Assembly: GCF_041260155.1 (NCBI RefSeq)
Contig: NC_091944.1
Location: 20,650,272-20,714,271 of the forward strand
Reading direction: 5' to 3'
From: Ptychodera flava
Taxonomy: Eukaryota; Hemichordata; Enteropneusta; Ptychoderidae
DNA length: 64,000 bases
Below the pieces are notes generated by a model. It was not told where the DNA came from and made no database searches. It was given only the letters and a program-made list of their open reading frames with translations. Shown in pieces: positions 34,111 through 45,599 of this stretch (position 1 is the first letter of the stretch; the number at the start of each line of letters is the position of its first letter). Made by a program: the position numbers and the translations under genes.

Positions 34111-35742
34111 GGGTAGACATCAAAGGTCAAGGAAGCTAACAGGCCGAGCTCATGACAATGAGGTCACAAGTAGTTAGCTAGATGGGATTAAACATGGCTC
34201 TACGGCAAATCAGTGTACACCCACTGCAGCCAACAACAATTTGTTGGCTTTGTGTGGTGGCATATGTATAATGCCCTACAAAGAGGCTCCAAAAATGGTG
34301 CATGGGGAAATGCAATTTTATTGGGCCATTTTCTTTACTGATAAAGCTGATGCAATGGATTTCATATTTGTACTTTTAGGATTCAGCATACAAAAAATAA
34401 TCCAGTGCATTCAGCCTTTGATAAAATGTACCTTTACTTTTTTATCCAGTGATTTGATCAAAGTCCATATTCTCTCTGGTACAGTTGGACCTCTACAGAG
34501 GAGAAAGAAGCAATACAAGTGTGGTAAAATCAGCAGGCAACACCTTTATACACAAATAAAACAAGTTGAGAGCTATATAATTTTTAAACAAAGTTTGTAT
34601 TAATAAAATAACATATATTTTTTAAAAAAGTGTTTACATAAAATGTATCTTTCTGAGATAACTGAGCCGAGTTGACTTATGAAAATATTGCATTAAAGGC
34701 CAATTACTTCTAGTACAATACTGATATGTACTTTAAAAGTAGCTGTAACAACTGGTTTCTGCCCTATTTCTGTTCTTTGTATTAACTACATTTTCTTGTG
34801 TTATTGCCAAAAGCAAGTTGAAATGTCTACTATTATCATGTTAAATCTATTACCTTTATAGTCAAAATTGTACTAGTTGACCGATGCATTGTATGAAGTC
34901 TGGATCTATATGTAAATATACAGATCATGCTGATAGGCTGACAAGTGGATATTTCAACAAAATTCAGGGAGCTGAGCAAGAAAGTGCAGTTGACAAACTG
35001 AACAACAATAGTAGCAAAGTCATGAAAGGACAATATTACTGTCATTTCAAATATTGCAATACAAAAATATGTTACTACTATTAACTTTTACAGTACAAAA
35101 TTATTAAATGCAAGTACTACATTATGATTAAAGAATAAAATAATTTTAAAAATATATTTTTCAACTGAGAAGTCCTTCTTTAATGTACCTAAAAGCAATG
35201 AATATTTAATGAGGCTGTACTGTGGACAATATGAATGGCAAAATTGAAAGAACAAGTTGGCATAATAAATAGGAAAACGGTACAGTTGGGTAAAATGTTG
35301 AAAATGTCATAAATAATGCAATGTATCTCTTGATTTTGTTGACATGAATGAATGACAGTAGTTGAAATTCCTCTGGTGAAAAATTTAAATATTGCAAAAA
35401 ATGTAATGTGGTTTGTAACTTAGACTTTATGACAGAAAGATGTGGTAATCCATTAGAGTGTACTCAATATTACCATTTCTTCTTTCTTAACATGACCATG
35501 TCCTCAAAAATATTACAATTGAAGTACCAAATTTCGACAGGGGTGTAATTATGGTGTGATCAGAACATCCAATGGCTTTGCAATAGACACAATCTGTGGA
35601 CCTTTTTTATCGAACATACCTGGTTATCTTATGCTGAAAATTTATCCGATTACTCTTTGTACTAAGCAACTTTGTAACTTTGAAGTCTATATAACATGTT
35701 ACACTAATTATCCTCACAGTAACCATCTTTACTATTATTATC
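34111..35742. other. Unassigned interior of the 16.5-kb insert
   Basis: AT-rich. An open frame at 34241-34603 (120 codons, non-ATG first codon) has no recognisable domain. No RNA gene or repeat was seen. Confidence 0.4.
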
Positions 35743-35746
35743 TTAA

Positions 35747-36126
35747 AGGGGAAGGTTACCCAGAGATTGTATGTTCAGCAATAAAAAATCTATGAAAAAA
35801 ATGGTGCGACACCTGTCTTGTTATCAACTTTCACTTACCATGGCGTGATGGCACCCATTTGAAAACTATAGGTATAGGTAGAAGTGACGTAAGAGCCTAG
35901 GACTGCACTGGCACTTATAGGGGTCCCCGTAGTCTTCAGCCGAGGAAGCCCCACAAGTGTCAGTGCAGTCGTAGGCTCTTACGTCACTTCCACCTATAAC
36001 TAAAGGTTTTCAAATGGATGCCATCGTGCTATCAGTAAGTGAAAATTAATAACAAAAACAGATTTCACACCAGTTTGTTATAGATTTCTTATTGCTGAAT
36101 ACATAATCACTGGGTAACCTTCCCCT
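35747..36126. mobile_element. Foldback MITE with TTAA target duplication
   Basis: TTAA at 35743-35746 and 36127-36130 flanks an almost complete palindrome whose ends are AGGGGAAGGTTACCCAG and its complement. The inner arms around 35885-35930 and 35955-35995 (GTGACGTAAGAGCCTA) also pair. There is no coding region. The TTAA duplication is characteristic of piggyBac- or Kolobok-mobilised elements. Confidence 0.88.
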
Positions 36127-36130
36127 TTAA

Positions 36131-36533
36131 ACGATATCAAAGTAGGTGCATGCCAATCAGTTGCATCGTAACTATAAATCTCACAAAGGTGAGAACTGAA
36201 TTCTATGCCTTTCACTAAATGAATCCTATCATGTATGAAAATCACTGAAAAGTAGAAAAATCAGTATAAATTTCATCTATAGAAAATTAGCATATTTTCA
36301 GCAACAAGCTACAACGGGATTAAACACATTTGAACACAAACTATATTTAATATCAAAACATCAAAACATGTTCCCTAAAGGACAATAAAGTCCACTGCAA
36401 TAGTTCTGAGCAAAATCTAAAGTTTAGTTAATAATTATCAGTATACTTAATCATCGTCTCTGAATTAAAATTTCTATTGAAAAATTACATGAGGTGCTAT
36501 ACTGCTGGACAATTTTTGACAAAAATTATTATA
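36131..36533. other. Unassigned interval between MITE and hAT
   Basis: AT-rich, no feature recognised. Confidence 0.4.
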
Positions 36534-36863
36534 GTGAAGCAGGGGTGAGCAAATCCAGTGGTCCGAGGTCCGGGACCATCGATTTTTTGCCGCGGACTAT
36601 TAGTTTTATACTTTGTCTGGTCCGACGGACCAGTAGATAATCAAAAAAATAACAAAAACAAAAAGATAACGAAGTGCCGCAATCCGATACCTGCTCGCGT
36701 TGTCAAGCATGCACAGCCATTATTCTCAGGTCATCGGGTCATCACTGCCGCTGACGTCACCATTCAAGCAATTGGGCCTATAGGGGTAGCCAGTATTGCT
36801 CAATTCAGTCAATTGATTTGATCACGCATTCAGTGTAATTGAATGGAATTTGAGGTCACGTTG

Positions 36864-39800
36864 GTACGGTGGCCCCTACACGTCACGGAATTCTATTACT
36901 TTTGAATATAAACTCTAATTTTTCTTGACAATATCTTTAATATTTGTAAGAGATTTTATTTCTCCACCGCAAACTTTTAATTTTGTACGGGCAACATTAT
37001 CTGAACATTATCTTAACTTTAACTTCTCGAAAGTAATTTTAGTTTTAACAATAAAGAAAATATGTTTCTCAAAAGTATTTTTTATTTTGTAAAACAAACG
37101 TAAAATTTTTTCAAGATAACAGACTCCCCTACACGTCATGGAAATTTATTACTTTTGAACATAAACTCATATTTCTTGACAATATATTTAATATTTGCAA
37201 GAAATTTTATTTCTCCACAGCAAACTTTTATTTCTGAACGGGGAAACTTTATTTTTGGGGTAAACTGTTTTTAAAAACTTTTAACAAAAACACTTTAACT
37301 TTTAAAAAATAAATTTAACTTTGAACAAAATATTTGTTTCTCAAAATCGTTGTTATTTCGAAAAGAAGTAAAAATTGTTCACAGCAAGAGTTGAAGATTT
37401 TTGCTGAGCACGGACTGAGTTACTTAAATGACATAACCTTATGTCTTTAGAGCAGAAAACTTAAATTCTTTAAGAAAAGTTTTATTTTCAAGAGTAAAAT
37501 TAATTTCTTTATGGAAAAAAGATTTTCTCAGAGCACCAAATTGAAATATAGTGCAATAAACTTTTTTCTCAACGGAGAGAAATTATTTTCTGAAGACAAC
37601 AAAACTAATTCCTTCAAGATATTTTCTACATATGAGTGTGGTTTAAGAATTTGGTAAAACTGAACTGAGAAAGAACGAAAAAGGGATGAAAAAGTCAAAC
37701 TTACTTTTCTTCAGAGCGAAATTTATTCCTGAGAGGAGAAATATTTCATGTGAGGGCGCAATTACCTATAATGCATGGCAAACTCTTTCTAGCGAGAGTA
37801 AACATATTCTTGGGAAGAGTAAAACATTTTTCCGACGAGCAAAACTATTTTAATGGCGGCGGAAGTTAAAGTATCCCACCATACAACACCCAAGTTTGAT
37901 GACCCAGAGTCTCCGAGTTGGTAGCCGGTATCAGTTCGTGTTCGTGCCGGCTACATGGACGATCTGCTCTCCGAGACAACCATGACTGACTTCATCAGCG
38001 ATACGGGCACACCAGCCCGGCCCTACCCTGCATGCGTACGATGCTGTGTGTTGGGGCCGTATAACGCCGGGAACTCACAACATCGTACACGTACACAGGG
38101 CTAGCGCCTCGGGCACGCGGGTCAGTTGCCACTTGTCTGAGTCCCGAAGAATGGTTTTATGTTTGAGTGATTCGTCCTGACGGCAGACGGTGTGCGACGG
38201 GACCGCATTGGGGTTCTTCATTAGCTCTGCATGGCATAGCCCTGCGTACAGGTCTGTGTGTTCCCGGCGTTATACGCCGGGAACATACGCCGGGAACACA
38301 CAGACCTGTATGCAGGGCTATGCATGGCAGGGCTGTGTGTTACCGGCGTTATACAGTCTCCCACCACATAACACCGGTAACACACAGCCAATGTGTGTGA
38401 TATTCATCTTTTCTAAGAGGAGAAGCCAGATTCGTAATTTATAGAAACTGAAACTGAACCGAGCCCGCCAGATTTGACCACAGTCGTGGACTGGTTTTGA
38501 CTTTCACGTGTGGTTTGCGGGGTCAAAAACATGAAAGTCAACCAGCCCGTAAAAGGCATATCCCGTCCGAAAACACCACAGCTGTGGACCCACAACTACT
38601 GTATTGAACCACGCTCGACTGTGGTCAAATCTGGCCGGCCAGGTTCAGTTTCAGTCGAAGACTATCAATTACGAATCTGGCTTATAGAAAAGATGACTAT
38701 CACACAACATAACATTAACAACACAGCAACTGATGAAGGAATAGCTCTGCATGGCAGGGCTGTGTGTTACCGGCGTTATGTGGTGGGAGGCCGTATAACG
38801 CCGGTAACACACAGCCCATGCAGAGCTAATGAAGGAACCCAATGCGGTCCATCCCGTCGCACAACGTCTGCAGTCAGGACGAATCACTCAAACACAAAAC
38901 CGTTCTTCGGGGACTCGGACAAGTGGCAACTGTTGAACTGACTCGTTTGCGTGCCCGTGCCCATAGCACTGCGTACGATGCTGTATGTTCCCGGCATTAT
39001 ACGGCCCCAACACACAGCATCGTACGCAGGCAGGGTAGGGCCGGGCTAGCTGCAGTACAGTACGGCAAACCGTCCGACCAAAATACCCAGGTAAAACCTA
39101 GAGGTACTGTACTGCAGCTAGGGCCGGGCTAGCGTGCCTGTATCGCCGATGAAGTCAGTCATGGTTGTCTCGGAGACTCTGGGTCATCGAACTTGGGTGT
39201 TGTATGGTGGGATACTTTAATTAGAATAAAGTTTTGCTCGTCGGAAAATATGTTTTACTCTTCCCCAAAATATGTTTAGCCTACTCTCGCTAGAAAGAGT
39301 TTGATGCATTACAGGTAATTGCGCCCTCACATGGAATATTTCTCCTCTCAGAAATAAATTTCCCTCTGAAAAAAAGTAAGTTTGACTTTTTCATCCTTCC
39401 TTTTTCGTTTTTCTCAGTTCAGTTTTACCAAATTCTTAAACCACACTCATATGTAGAAAATATATCTTGAAAGAATTAGTTTTGTTGTCTTCAGAAAATA
39501 GTTTCTCGCCATTGAGAAAAAGTTTTATTCTCTGTATTTCAATTTGCTGCTCTGAGAAATCTTTTTTCCATAAAGAAATTAATTTTACTCTTGAAAAATA
39601 AAATTTTCTTTAAGAATTTAAGTTCTCTGCTCTAAAGACATAAGGTTATGTCATTTAAGTAACTCAGTTCGCGCTTAGCAAAAATCTTCAACTCTTGCTG
39701 TGAACAATTTTTACTTCTTTCGAATAAAAAGCGCTTTTGAGAAACAGATATTTTGTTCAAAGTTAAAGTTATTTTCTAAAGGTTAAAGTGTTTTTGTTAA

Positions 39801-40197
39801 AAGTTTTTATAAAAACAGTTTACCCCAAAAATAAAGTTTCCCCGTTCAGATATAAAAGTTTCTTACAAATATTAAATATATTGTTAAGAAATATGAGTTT
39901 ATGTTCAAAAGTAATAAATTTCCATGACGTGTAGGGGAGTTTGTTATCTTGAAAAATTTTACTTTTGTTTTACAAAATAAAAAATACTTTTGTGAAACAT
40001 ATTTTGTTTATGGTTAAAACTAAAAATACTTTCGAGAAGTTAAAGTTAAGATAATGTTAAGATAATGTTGCCCGTACAAAATTAAAAGTTTGCGGTGGAG
40101 AAATAAAATCTCTTACAAATATTAAAGATATTGTCAAGAAAAATTAGAGTTTATATTCAAAAGTAATAGAGTTCCGTGGCGTGTAGGGCCACCGTAC
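36864..40197. mobile_element. 3.3-kb foldback (giant palindrome) inside the hAT element
   Basis: The left end GTACGGTGGCCCCTACACG and the right end (reverse complement GTACGGTGGCCCTACACGCC) open two arms of about 1.6 kb that pair along nearly their whole length, turning over near 38540-38560. GTTG flanks both ends (36860-36863 and 40198-40201). No transposase is inside. The centre (38036-39118) holds several separate strong hairpins. Confidence 0.9.
38036..39118. repeat. Hierarchy of hairpins near the centre of the foldback
   Basis: Separate inverted repeats: 38036-38088 and its mirror 38971-39027 (GTACGATGCTGT arms), 38235-38322 (about 35-bp arms, CATAGCCCTGCGTACAGG), 38331-38389 (22-bp arms with one mismatch, GGCTGTGTGTTACCGG), 38743-38827 (about 33-bp arms, AGCTCTGCATGG...GGCTGTG), and 39049-39118 (15-bp perfect arms, GCTGCAGTACAGTAC). 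A TGTGTGTT(A/C)CCGGCGTTATA motif is shared by most. Short open frames here (38167-38444, 38510-38941) are by-products of the symmetry. Confidence 0.88.
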
Positions 40198-40282
40198 GTT
40201 GGGACACAGTTATCGTCTGCTGCTTTGAGCTGAGTCAACATTGTTCTGCCTGGCTGAGCGAACCAGCGGGTTCTTTGAATGA

Positions 40283-42556
40283 ATGGCTAATCTTTTGAGA
40301 TACGGGTTTGTAAGAAAACAGCTGTCAAAACAGTCCAGCGATCATGCGGAGAACACTCGATCACCAGTCCGTGAGACAGTGACAGACGGCCAGTGTGCAA
40401 CACCATCATCAAGTGCAAGTGGCGGCGATGTAAGTAATAACAACGAGCCATCTACAAAACGTAAAAAGTCTGATGATTCATTGTGCTCTGGGAGTCTAAC
40501 TAAAGATCAAAAGTATGACAGACTTAAACGACAGAGGAAATTTCTAGAACACTGGTTGGAGTACGATGCTGAAACGGAGGCAATGTTTTGCAAACCCTGT
40601 CGTGATCACCCAGACGTTGCATGTAAAACTTCTCAACTGTACAAGGGAACTAATCATTTTAAAGTGGATCCCCTCAAAACTCATGAAAAAACCAAAGAAC
40701 ACATCAGTTGCATGACTCGGGGGCCTACCAGAGCTAGGGAGAAAACTGGACCGCTTGAACAAGTGTTGGCAAATGTTACAGCTAAACAACACAAGTCGCT
40801 AACGATGTTATTCAACACTGCGTATGGCGTACTGAAGAGCGGACGCCCCTTTACAGACTATGAATTTGTATGCAGTATTCAGTTGAAAAACAATGCCGAA
40901 CTTGGTGAAAACTACCTGAATAGATTTGCATGTCGCAGATTCCTGTCATCGATAGCTCATGTTATCAGAAACCGCATCAAAGATGATATAAACTCTGCAA
41001 ATTTTGTGAGTATTTTGGGCGATGGAAGCACTGATGCAGGAATTTTGGAGCAGGAAATTGTGTATCTCCGCTATGTTGATCCAACAGAATGCACTCCGAA
41101 AACAAGACAAATTGACATTGTGCCACTATCTACTGCAGATTCTACTGGCATATTTAATGCTTTGCAAACTGGGCTGAAAACTGTTGATATAAACTTTGAA
41201 GATCTCAAACACCAAGCTGAGAGTGAGAAGTCTACCCCAAAACTTGTTGGTGTAAATTTTGACGGGGCTTCAGTGATGATGGGCCAAAAATCGGGAGTAG
41301 CGAAAAAAATAACTGACATTGTACCAGAGGCAGTGGTTTTGCATTGTGTGGCACATAAACTTGAATTAGCAGCATTAGATGCTAATAAATCTGCCAAATA
41401 TATGGTGAAATTTGAGGACACAATCAAAGGTATTTTTGGTTTCTACCATTATTCCCCCAAGAGAAGAAGGGAACTGTATGAAATATGTGCAGTACTAGAA
41501 GAGTTTGGTGCTCATTTCTCAAATGTAAAACAGGTCAGATGGCTTGCAAGTAAAGAGAGGGCTATAAAGGCCATCAAACAAAACTTACCTGCAGTTGCTA
41601 TGCATTTGCAACATAGTAGTGATGCCAGAGCACATGGTTACTACAAAGAAATTACATCAGTAATGTTTCTGAAGCATTTGTATTTCATGCTTGATTACTT
41701 GCCCCTGCTTGCAACCCTGTCTAGAGCATTTCAACAGGAGAATTTACTGATCATGGAGCTGCCTGATCACATTGAGTGTACAACTGTAGCACTGTCTGCA
41801 TTGAAGACAACCCCAGGCAAACACATGAACATGTTCTGTGAATTATACAACCCCAACACTATGAAATTTGGTGATGTTGCTCTCAGTGGGAGGAAACCTG
41901 GGCCAATTGACTACACTAAAGACAATGATACATTGAAAATAATTGACAATACAATAACTTACATTGGAGAACGTTTCAAAAATCTGAAGGAAGAACCACT
42001 GAGTCTACTGCAGGTCATGGATTTTCATAAGTGGCCAATTTATAATGAAGAATTAGGCACTTTTGGAAATCAAGAAGTACATGACTTGGTGCATGAAAAG
42101 ATGAAGTCATGCTTCACTGATGCAGACAGAGAGTGTGTAAATAGAGAGTGGATCTTGTTGAAGATGTTCATCAGGCCATTAAGATCAAATGATCTACTTG
42201 ATGTATACAGTGGACTTTTGAGAATGAAAAATCCAGCCCTGTCCCATGTGCTTAAACTAGTGGAGTTAATTCTGGCCATTTCTCCATCTACTGCAAGCTG
42301 TGAAAGAGGATTCAGCAGTATGAACAACATAAAGAACCACTTAAGAACACAGCTGACACAAGAGTCTCTGAGTGACCAGTTGCATGTTGTGTGTGAAGGG
42401 CCAACCCTGGAGGACTTTAATGCAGATACAACTATCAAACATTGGCTGACATCCACCTCAGGTTCCAGACATGTACATGGACATGCTAAACCACAAAAAA
42501 ATGTTGAAAATGATCAGGATGCTCCTGACATCATCATTGACGGCATAAAAAAATAA
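40283..42556 (+). CDS. hAT-family transposase (ZNF862/ZMYM-like), complete
   Basis: A 757-codon intronless frame from ATG 40283 to TAA 42554-42556. It would cut and paste the surrounding hAT element. Visible features in order: a basic, serine-rich N-terminus; a TTF/BED-type zinc-finger region at about residues 85-135 (FLEHWLEYD, FCKPC, then THEKTKEH); first catalytic Asp in ILGDGSTDAG (about 247); second Asp in GVNFDGASVM (about 327), followed by VLHCVAHKLELAAL; and the C-terminal hAT dimerisation region at about 650-705 with ASCERGFSSMN carrying the expected Glu. Length and order fit the family. No stop or frameshift is seen, so it may be functional. The upstream foldback separates it from the element's 5' end and could carry or disturb its promoter. 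Confidence 0.94.
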   Translation: MANLLRYGFVRKQLSKQSSDHAENTRSPVRETVTDGQCATPSSSASGGDVSNNNEPSTKRKKSDDSLCSGSLTKDQKYDRLKRQRKFLEHWLEYDAETEAMFCKPCRDHPDVACKTSQLYKGTNHFKVDPLKTHEKTKEHISCMTRGPTRAREKTGPLEQVLANVTAKQHKSLTMLFNTAYGVLKSGRPFTDYEFVCSIQLKNNAELGENYLNRFACRRFLSSIAHVIRNRIKDDINSANFVSILGDGSTDAGILEQEIVYLRYVDPTECTPKTRQIDIVPLSTADSTGIFNALQTGLKTVDINFEDLKHQAESEKSTPKLVGVNFDGASVMMGQKSGVAKKITDIVPEAVVLHCVAHKLELAALDANKSAKYMVKFEDTIKGIFGFYHYSPKRRRELYEICAVLEEFGAHFSNVKQVRWLASKERAIKAIKQNLPAVAMHLQHSSDARAHGYYKEITSVMFLKHLYFMLDYLPLLATLSRAFQQENLLIMELPDHIECTTVALSALKTTPGKHMNMFCELYNPNTMKFGDVALSGRKPGPIDYTKDNDTLKIIDNTITYIGERFKNLKEEPLSLLQVMDFHKWPIYNEELGTFGNQEVHDLVHEKMKSCFTDADRECVNREWILLKMFIRPLRSNDLLDVYSGLLRMKNPALSHVLKLVELILAISPSTASCERGFSSMNNIKNHLRTQLTQESLSDQLHVVCEGPTLEDFNADTTIKHWLTSTSGSRHVHGHAKPQKNVENDQDAPDIIIDGIKK

Positions 42557-42655
42557 CAATAACAATTGCCCTAAACAAACAAACTTACCTGAAATGAATG
42601 GCATAAAAAAACAATATCAATAATAAATTGCCCTAAACAAACTTACCTGAATGGT
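42541..42655 (+). repeat. Tandem duplication of about 58 bp at the transposase 3' end
   Basis: GGCATAAAAAAA, ATTGCCCTAAACAAAC and AACTTACCTGAA occur twice in order, spanning the stop codon and the 3' untranslated region. Confidence 0.75.
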
Positions 42656-42963
42656 TAGACTATGTCAGACTTGACTGTCTCCAGTTACTTGAACTGGTGA
42701 ACTTTTCAATACTCGTGAGGACAGCAAATGACCATCTTTTTTTTTCAATTCTGTACACACCAGTGGATGAATCATCATTTTTTTATTTTTATTAAAATTA
42801 ATGCATTGAAAGTGATTACTATACTCATGATTTTATTTATTACAATTTACAAAAAATTTATTGGGAAAAAAGCGGGACCACCAGACCAGGTTGCAGGACC
42901 ACTGAATTCATTTTGCTACTGGTCCGGGGACCACTGGACTCAGAAAGGATTTGCTCACCCCTG

Positions 42964-43946
42964 TGAAGTAAGGAAGCATCTATCATATTCATGCAGATGT
43001 ACATGCAAAAAGATTTCTTTTTTTTTGAATTGCTGAATGATATGAAATTGGCCATAGCAATTATTGTTCTGAAGCTTTGTTTTTGAATGACTTGGTTTCT
43101 GAACAATCTGATAATGGAATACACAAAAAAATTGTAAAATCTGTCCTTTGAAAGACCCACGGTAAGATCAACAGATCACAATATTTAAAATGTGTATCAA
43201 ATAGAAACTGATCAGTTAAAAAATATTATGTTAAATTCACATATATATAAAGAAATTTAACCATGAAAAACTTATTCAAAAACTTTGAAATTTTTGTTAC
43301 ATGTACTTTGTTGACAAATAAAATTCACTTTATATATTTCAAAATGCCTTTCCTTAAAGTGAAGTGTACATGGAAAACATGAGAACTTTAATTTATGTTT
43401 TATCATTAGATGTTGAGTTTCAGCCAAAATAAACATCATGGTAAACAATGTTCAATTGCTACATGTAAAAATCAGGATTAAGGCTGAGTCTGTGGTATGT
43501 GTCCTTCATGATAAGAGCGATAATGAACAATAAAACATGCAAAAGAAATGAATCACAGTACAAACCAAGCCACCACCGGCACTGCTTGGCGAGAGTAGTT
43601 GTATCAAGTCCGAAAACATCTCTTCCATCATTAGACATCGAATGGTCGGCAACTGAGACGAGAATAAAACTGTATCATGTCCGATTTATACTATGTTATA
43701 TTCTATGCACTGCATGCAGTAGAGTTGCTATCATAAGTACTAATCCAGAACGATCGAAATGAACATAGATCACTTCTTGTCGCCATATGTTCTCAACTTC
43801 TCAAAGAACAGTGGTTGGTTTGAAATAGTCCCCTACGATGTGGAAAGTGTCGAAGTAGCAAACTCTCAATTCAAACCTCACTCAAAGGCTGAAAAATTCA
43901 AATGTCCACGGCCATACACTGTAAATAAAGCCTGCGCTCGCAACAT
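42964..43946. other. Unassigned interval
   Basis: AT-rich. No gene recognised; short open frames at 43499-43992 have no motif. Confidence 0.4.
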
Positions 43947-43984
43947 TAAGGTGCGGAATTGTGTTTTTATTGTTTTTAGAAAGT

Positions 43985-44590
43985 TTAGCTGAAGTTTAGA
44001 AAGCTAAATTAGAATTGTCTAAATCTAAATCTAAACTTAGAAAGTTTAGCCAGAAACGATAATTATCGCTTTCTAAATAGCGTTCTAAATTTAGAAATTA
44101 GCTGAAGTTTAGAAAGTCGGGCCTCGGGTGAAAACATTTTTCAAAGGATATAAGCTTATCGGAAAAAAACGATAATTATCACTTTCTAAATAGCGTTCTA
44201 AGTGTAGAAATTAGCTGAAGTTTAGAAATCGGGCCTTGGGTGAAAAATTTGTTCTAGGATATATCGGATAAAAACGATAATTATCACTTTCTAAATAGCG
44301 TTCTAAGTTTAGAAATTAGCTGAAGTTTAGAAAGTCGGGCCTTGGGTGAAAAATTTCTTCCAAGGATATATCGGATAAAAACGATAATTATCACTTTCTA
44401 AATAGCGTTCTAAGTTTGGAAATTAGCTAAAGTTTAGAAAGTCGGACCTTGGCTGAAAAAATTTGTTCTAGGATATATCGGATAAAAACGATAATTATCA
44501 CTTTCTAAATAGCGTTCTAAGTTTAGAAATTAGCTGAAGTTTAGAAAGTCGGGCCTTGAATGAAAAAAATTTGTTCGAGGATATGTCGGA
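43985..44590 (-). repeat. Left tandem array of the 105-bp unit
   Basis: About five copies, each with CGATAATTATC, ACTTTCTAAATAGCGTTCTA and TTTAGAAATTAGCTGAAG blocks, in opposite orientation to the right array. Confidence 0.9.
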
Positions 44591-45599
44591 TAGAATCAGG
44601 AAAATACTGTATCAGTTTTGCCAAGCGGCAAATCCAAAGCTCAAGTTAGATTTTTTCCATAAACCCGCGAGAAAAGCACCTCTTATTGAATTGATCATTG
44701 CAACGGGCAAGAATTGAATGTCATGAAGTAGAGAAATGTGGCTCTGGGTGAGCGATGACGAAAACTTGTGAATGTTTATTCTTTGATCGTCAAAAACAAA
44801 GACTGTCAAATAGCCACCGCTAGTGTTAATGACAAATAAACCAGATGTGTGACGTGAAGACGAATGTAAATAACCATACTGCCACAATTCGCATGACCAA
44901 GGTGTGTTCAGACACAGACAAGAAGAGGGTCAGATAGTTCCACGACAATCGTGTCCATTGTGGTGCAAATTAATGCTAATAGCCTTATCAATGCCTCATT
45001 AGCATTAACTTGAAGCACAAATGGACGCGCACGATCGTAATTGAACACACCTTGGTCATTAGAACTGTGGTAGTATTGTTCCATTTTTGGTTTATTGGAC
45101 AAGCTCATTTGAGCTTTGGATTTTAAAACTCACTTCTGGGGGAAACTGATAGTATTTTCCGGGTTCTACAAGAAAACTCCTACATACTCACACTTTTTAC
45201 TTTAATAAAAACACTTGGGAATATACAGATGACAACAGAAACGTTGTATCAGCCTTTTTTCCGACATGTTCTTGGAAAAGTTTGCGGGACTTCATCTCAC
45301 GCACTCCACATTTCACTGTGAGCACGCAGCCTGGAGATGGCAGCCTGGCCGGCAACACTTTTGATAGGGCCAATGCATTAATTTGGAGGTACTATCTCGT
45401 CGGTCTATTGGACAAGTCACATTTCAGCTTTGGCTTTTAGAACTTGCTTCTGGGGAAAACTGATAGTATTTTCCAGGTTCTACAAGACTGCTCCTACAAG
45501 CTCACACTTTTCCCCTTGAAACACTAGGGAATATACAGATGACAACAGAAATGGTATACCAACGTTTTTATCCGATATATCCCAGGAAATTTTTTTCCA

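Larger units (their letters stand above)
36540..42963 (+). mobile_element. hAT DNA transposon with intact transposase
   Basis: Perfect 17-bp terminal inverted repeats CAGGGGTGAGCAAATCC at 36540-36556 and its complement at 42947-42963. Subterminal GTGGTCC and GGTCCGG blocks are present at both ends. A hAT transposase reading frame of 757 codons (40283-42556) is uninterrupted. A 3.3-kb foldback (36864-40197) sits between the 5' end and the gene. Flanks share only GTGAAG/TGAAG rather than the 8-bp duplication expected for hAT, so the target site may have been altered. Confidence 0.93.

Noticed and set aside
38167..38941. Open frames in the centre of the giant palindrome
   Set aside because: They read through paired hairpins and recur on both strands by symmetry.
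40544..42456. Minus-strand open frames opposite the hAT transposase
   Set aside because: Shadows of a long, clearly coding plus-strand frame.
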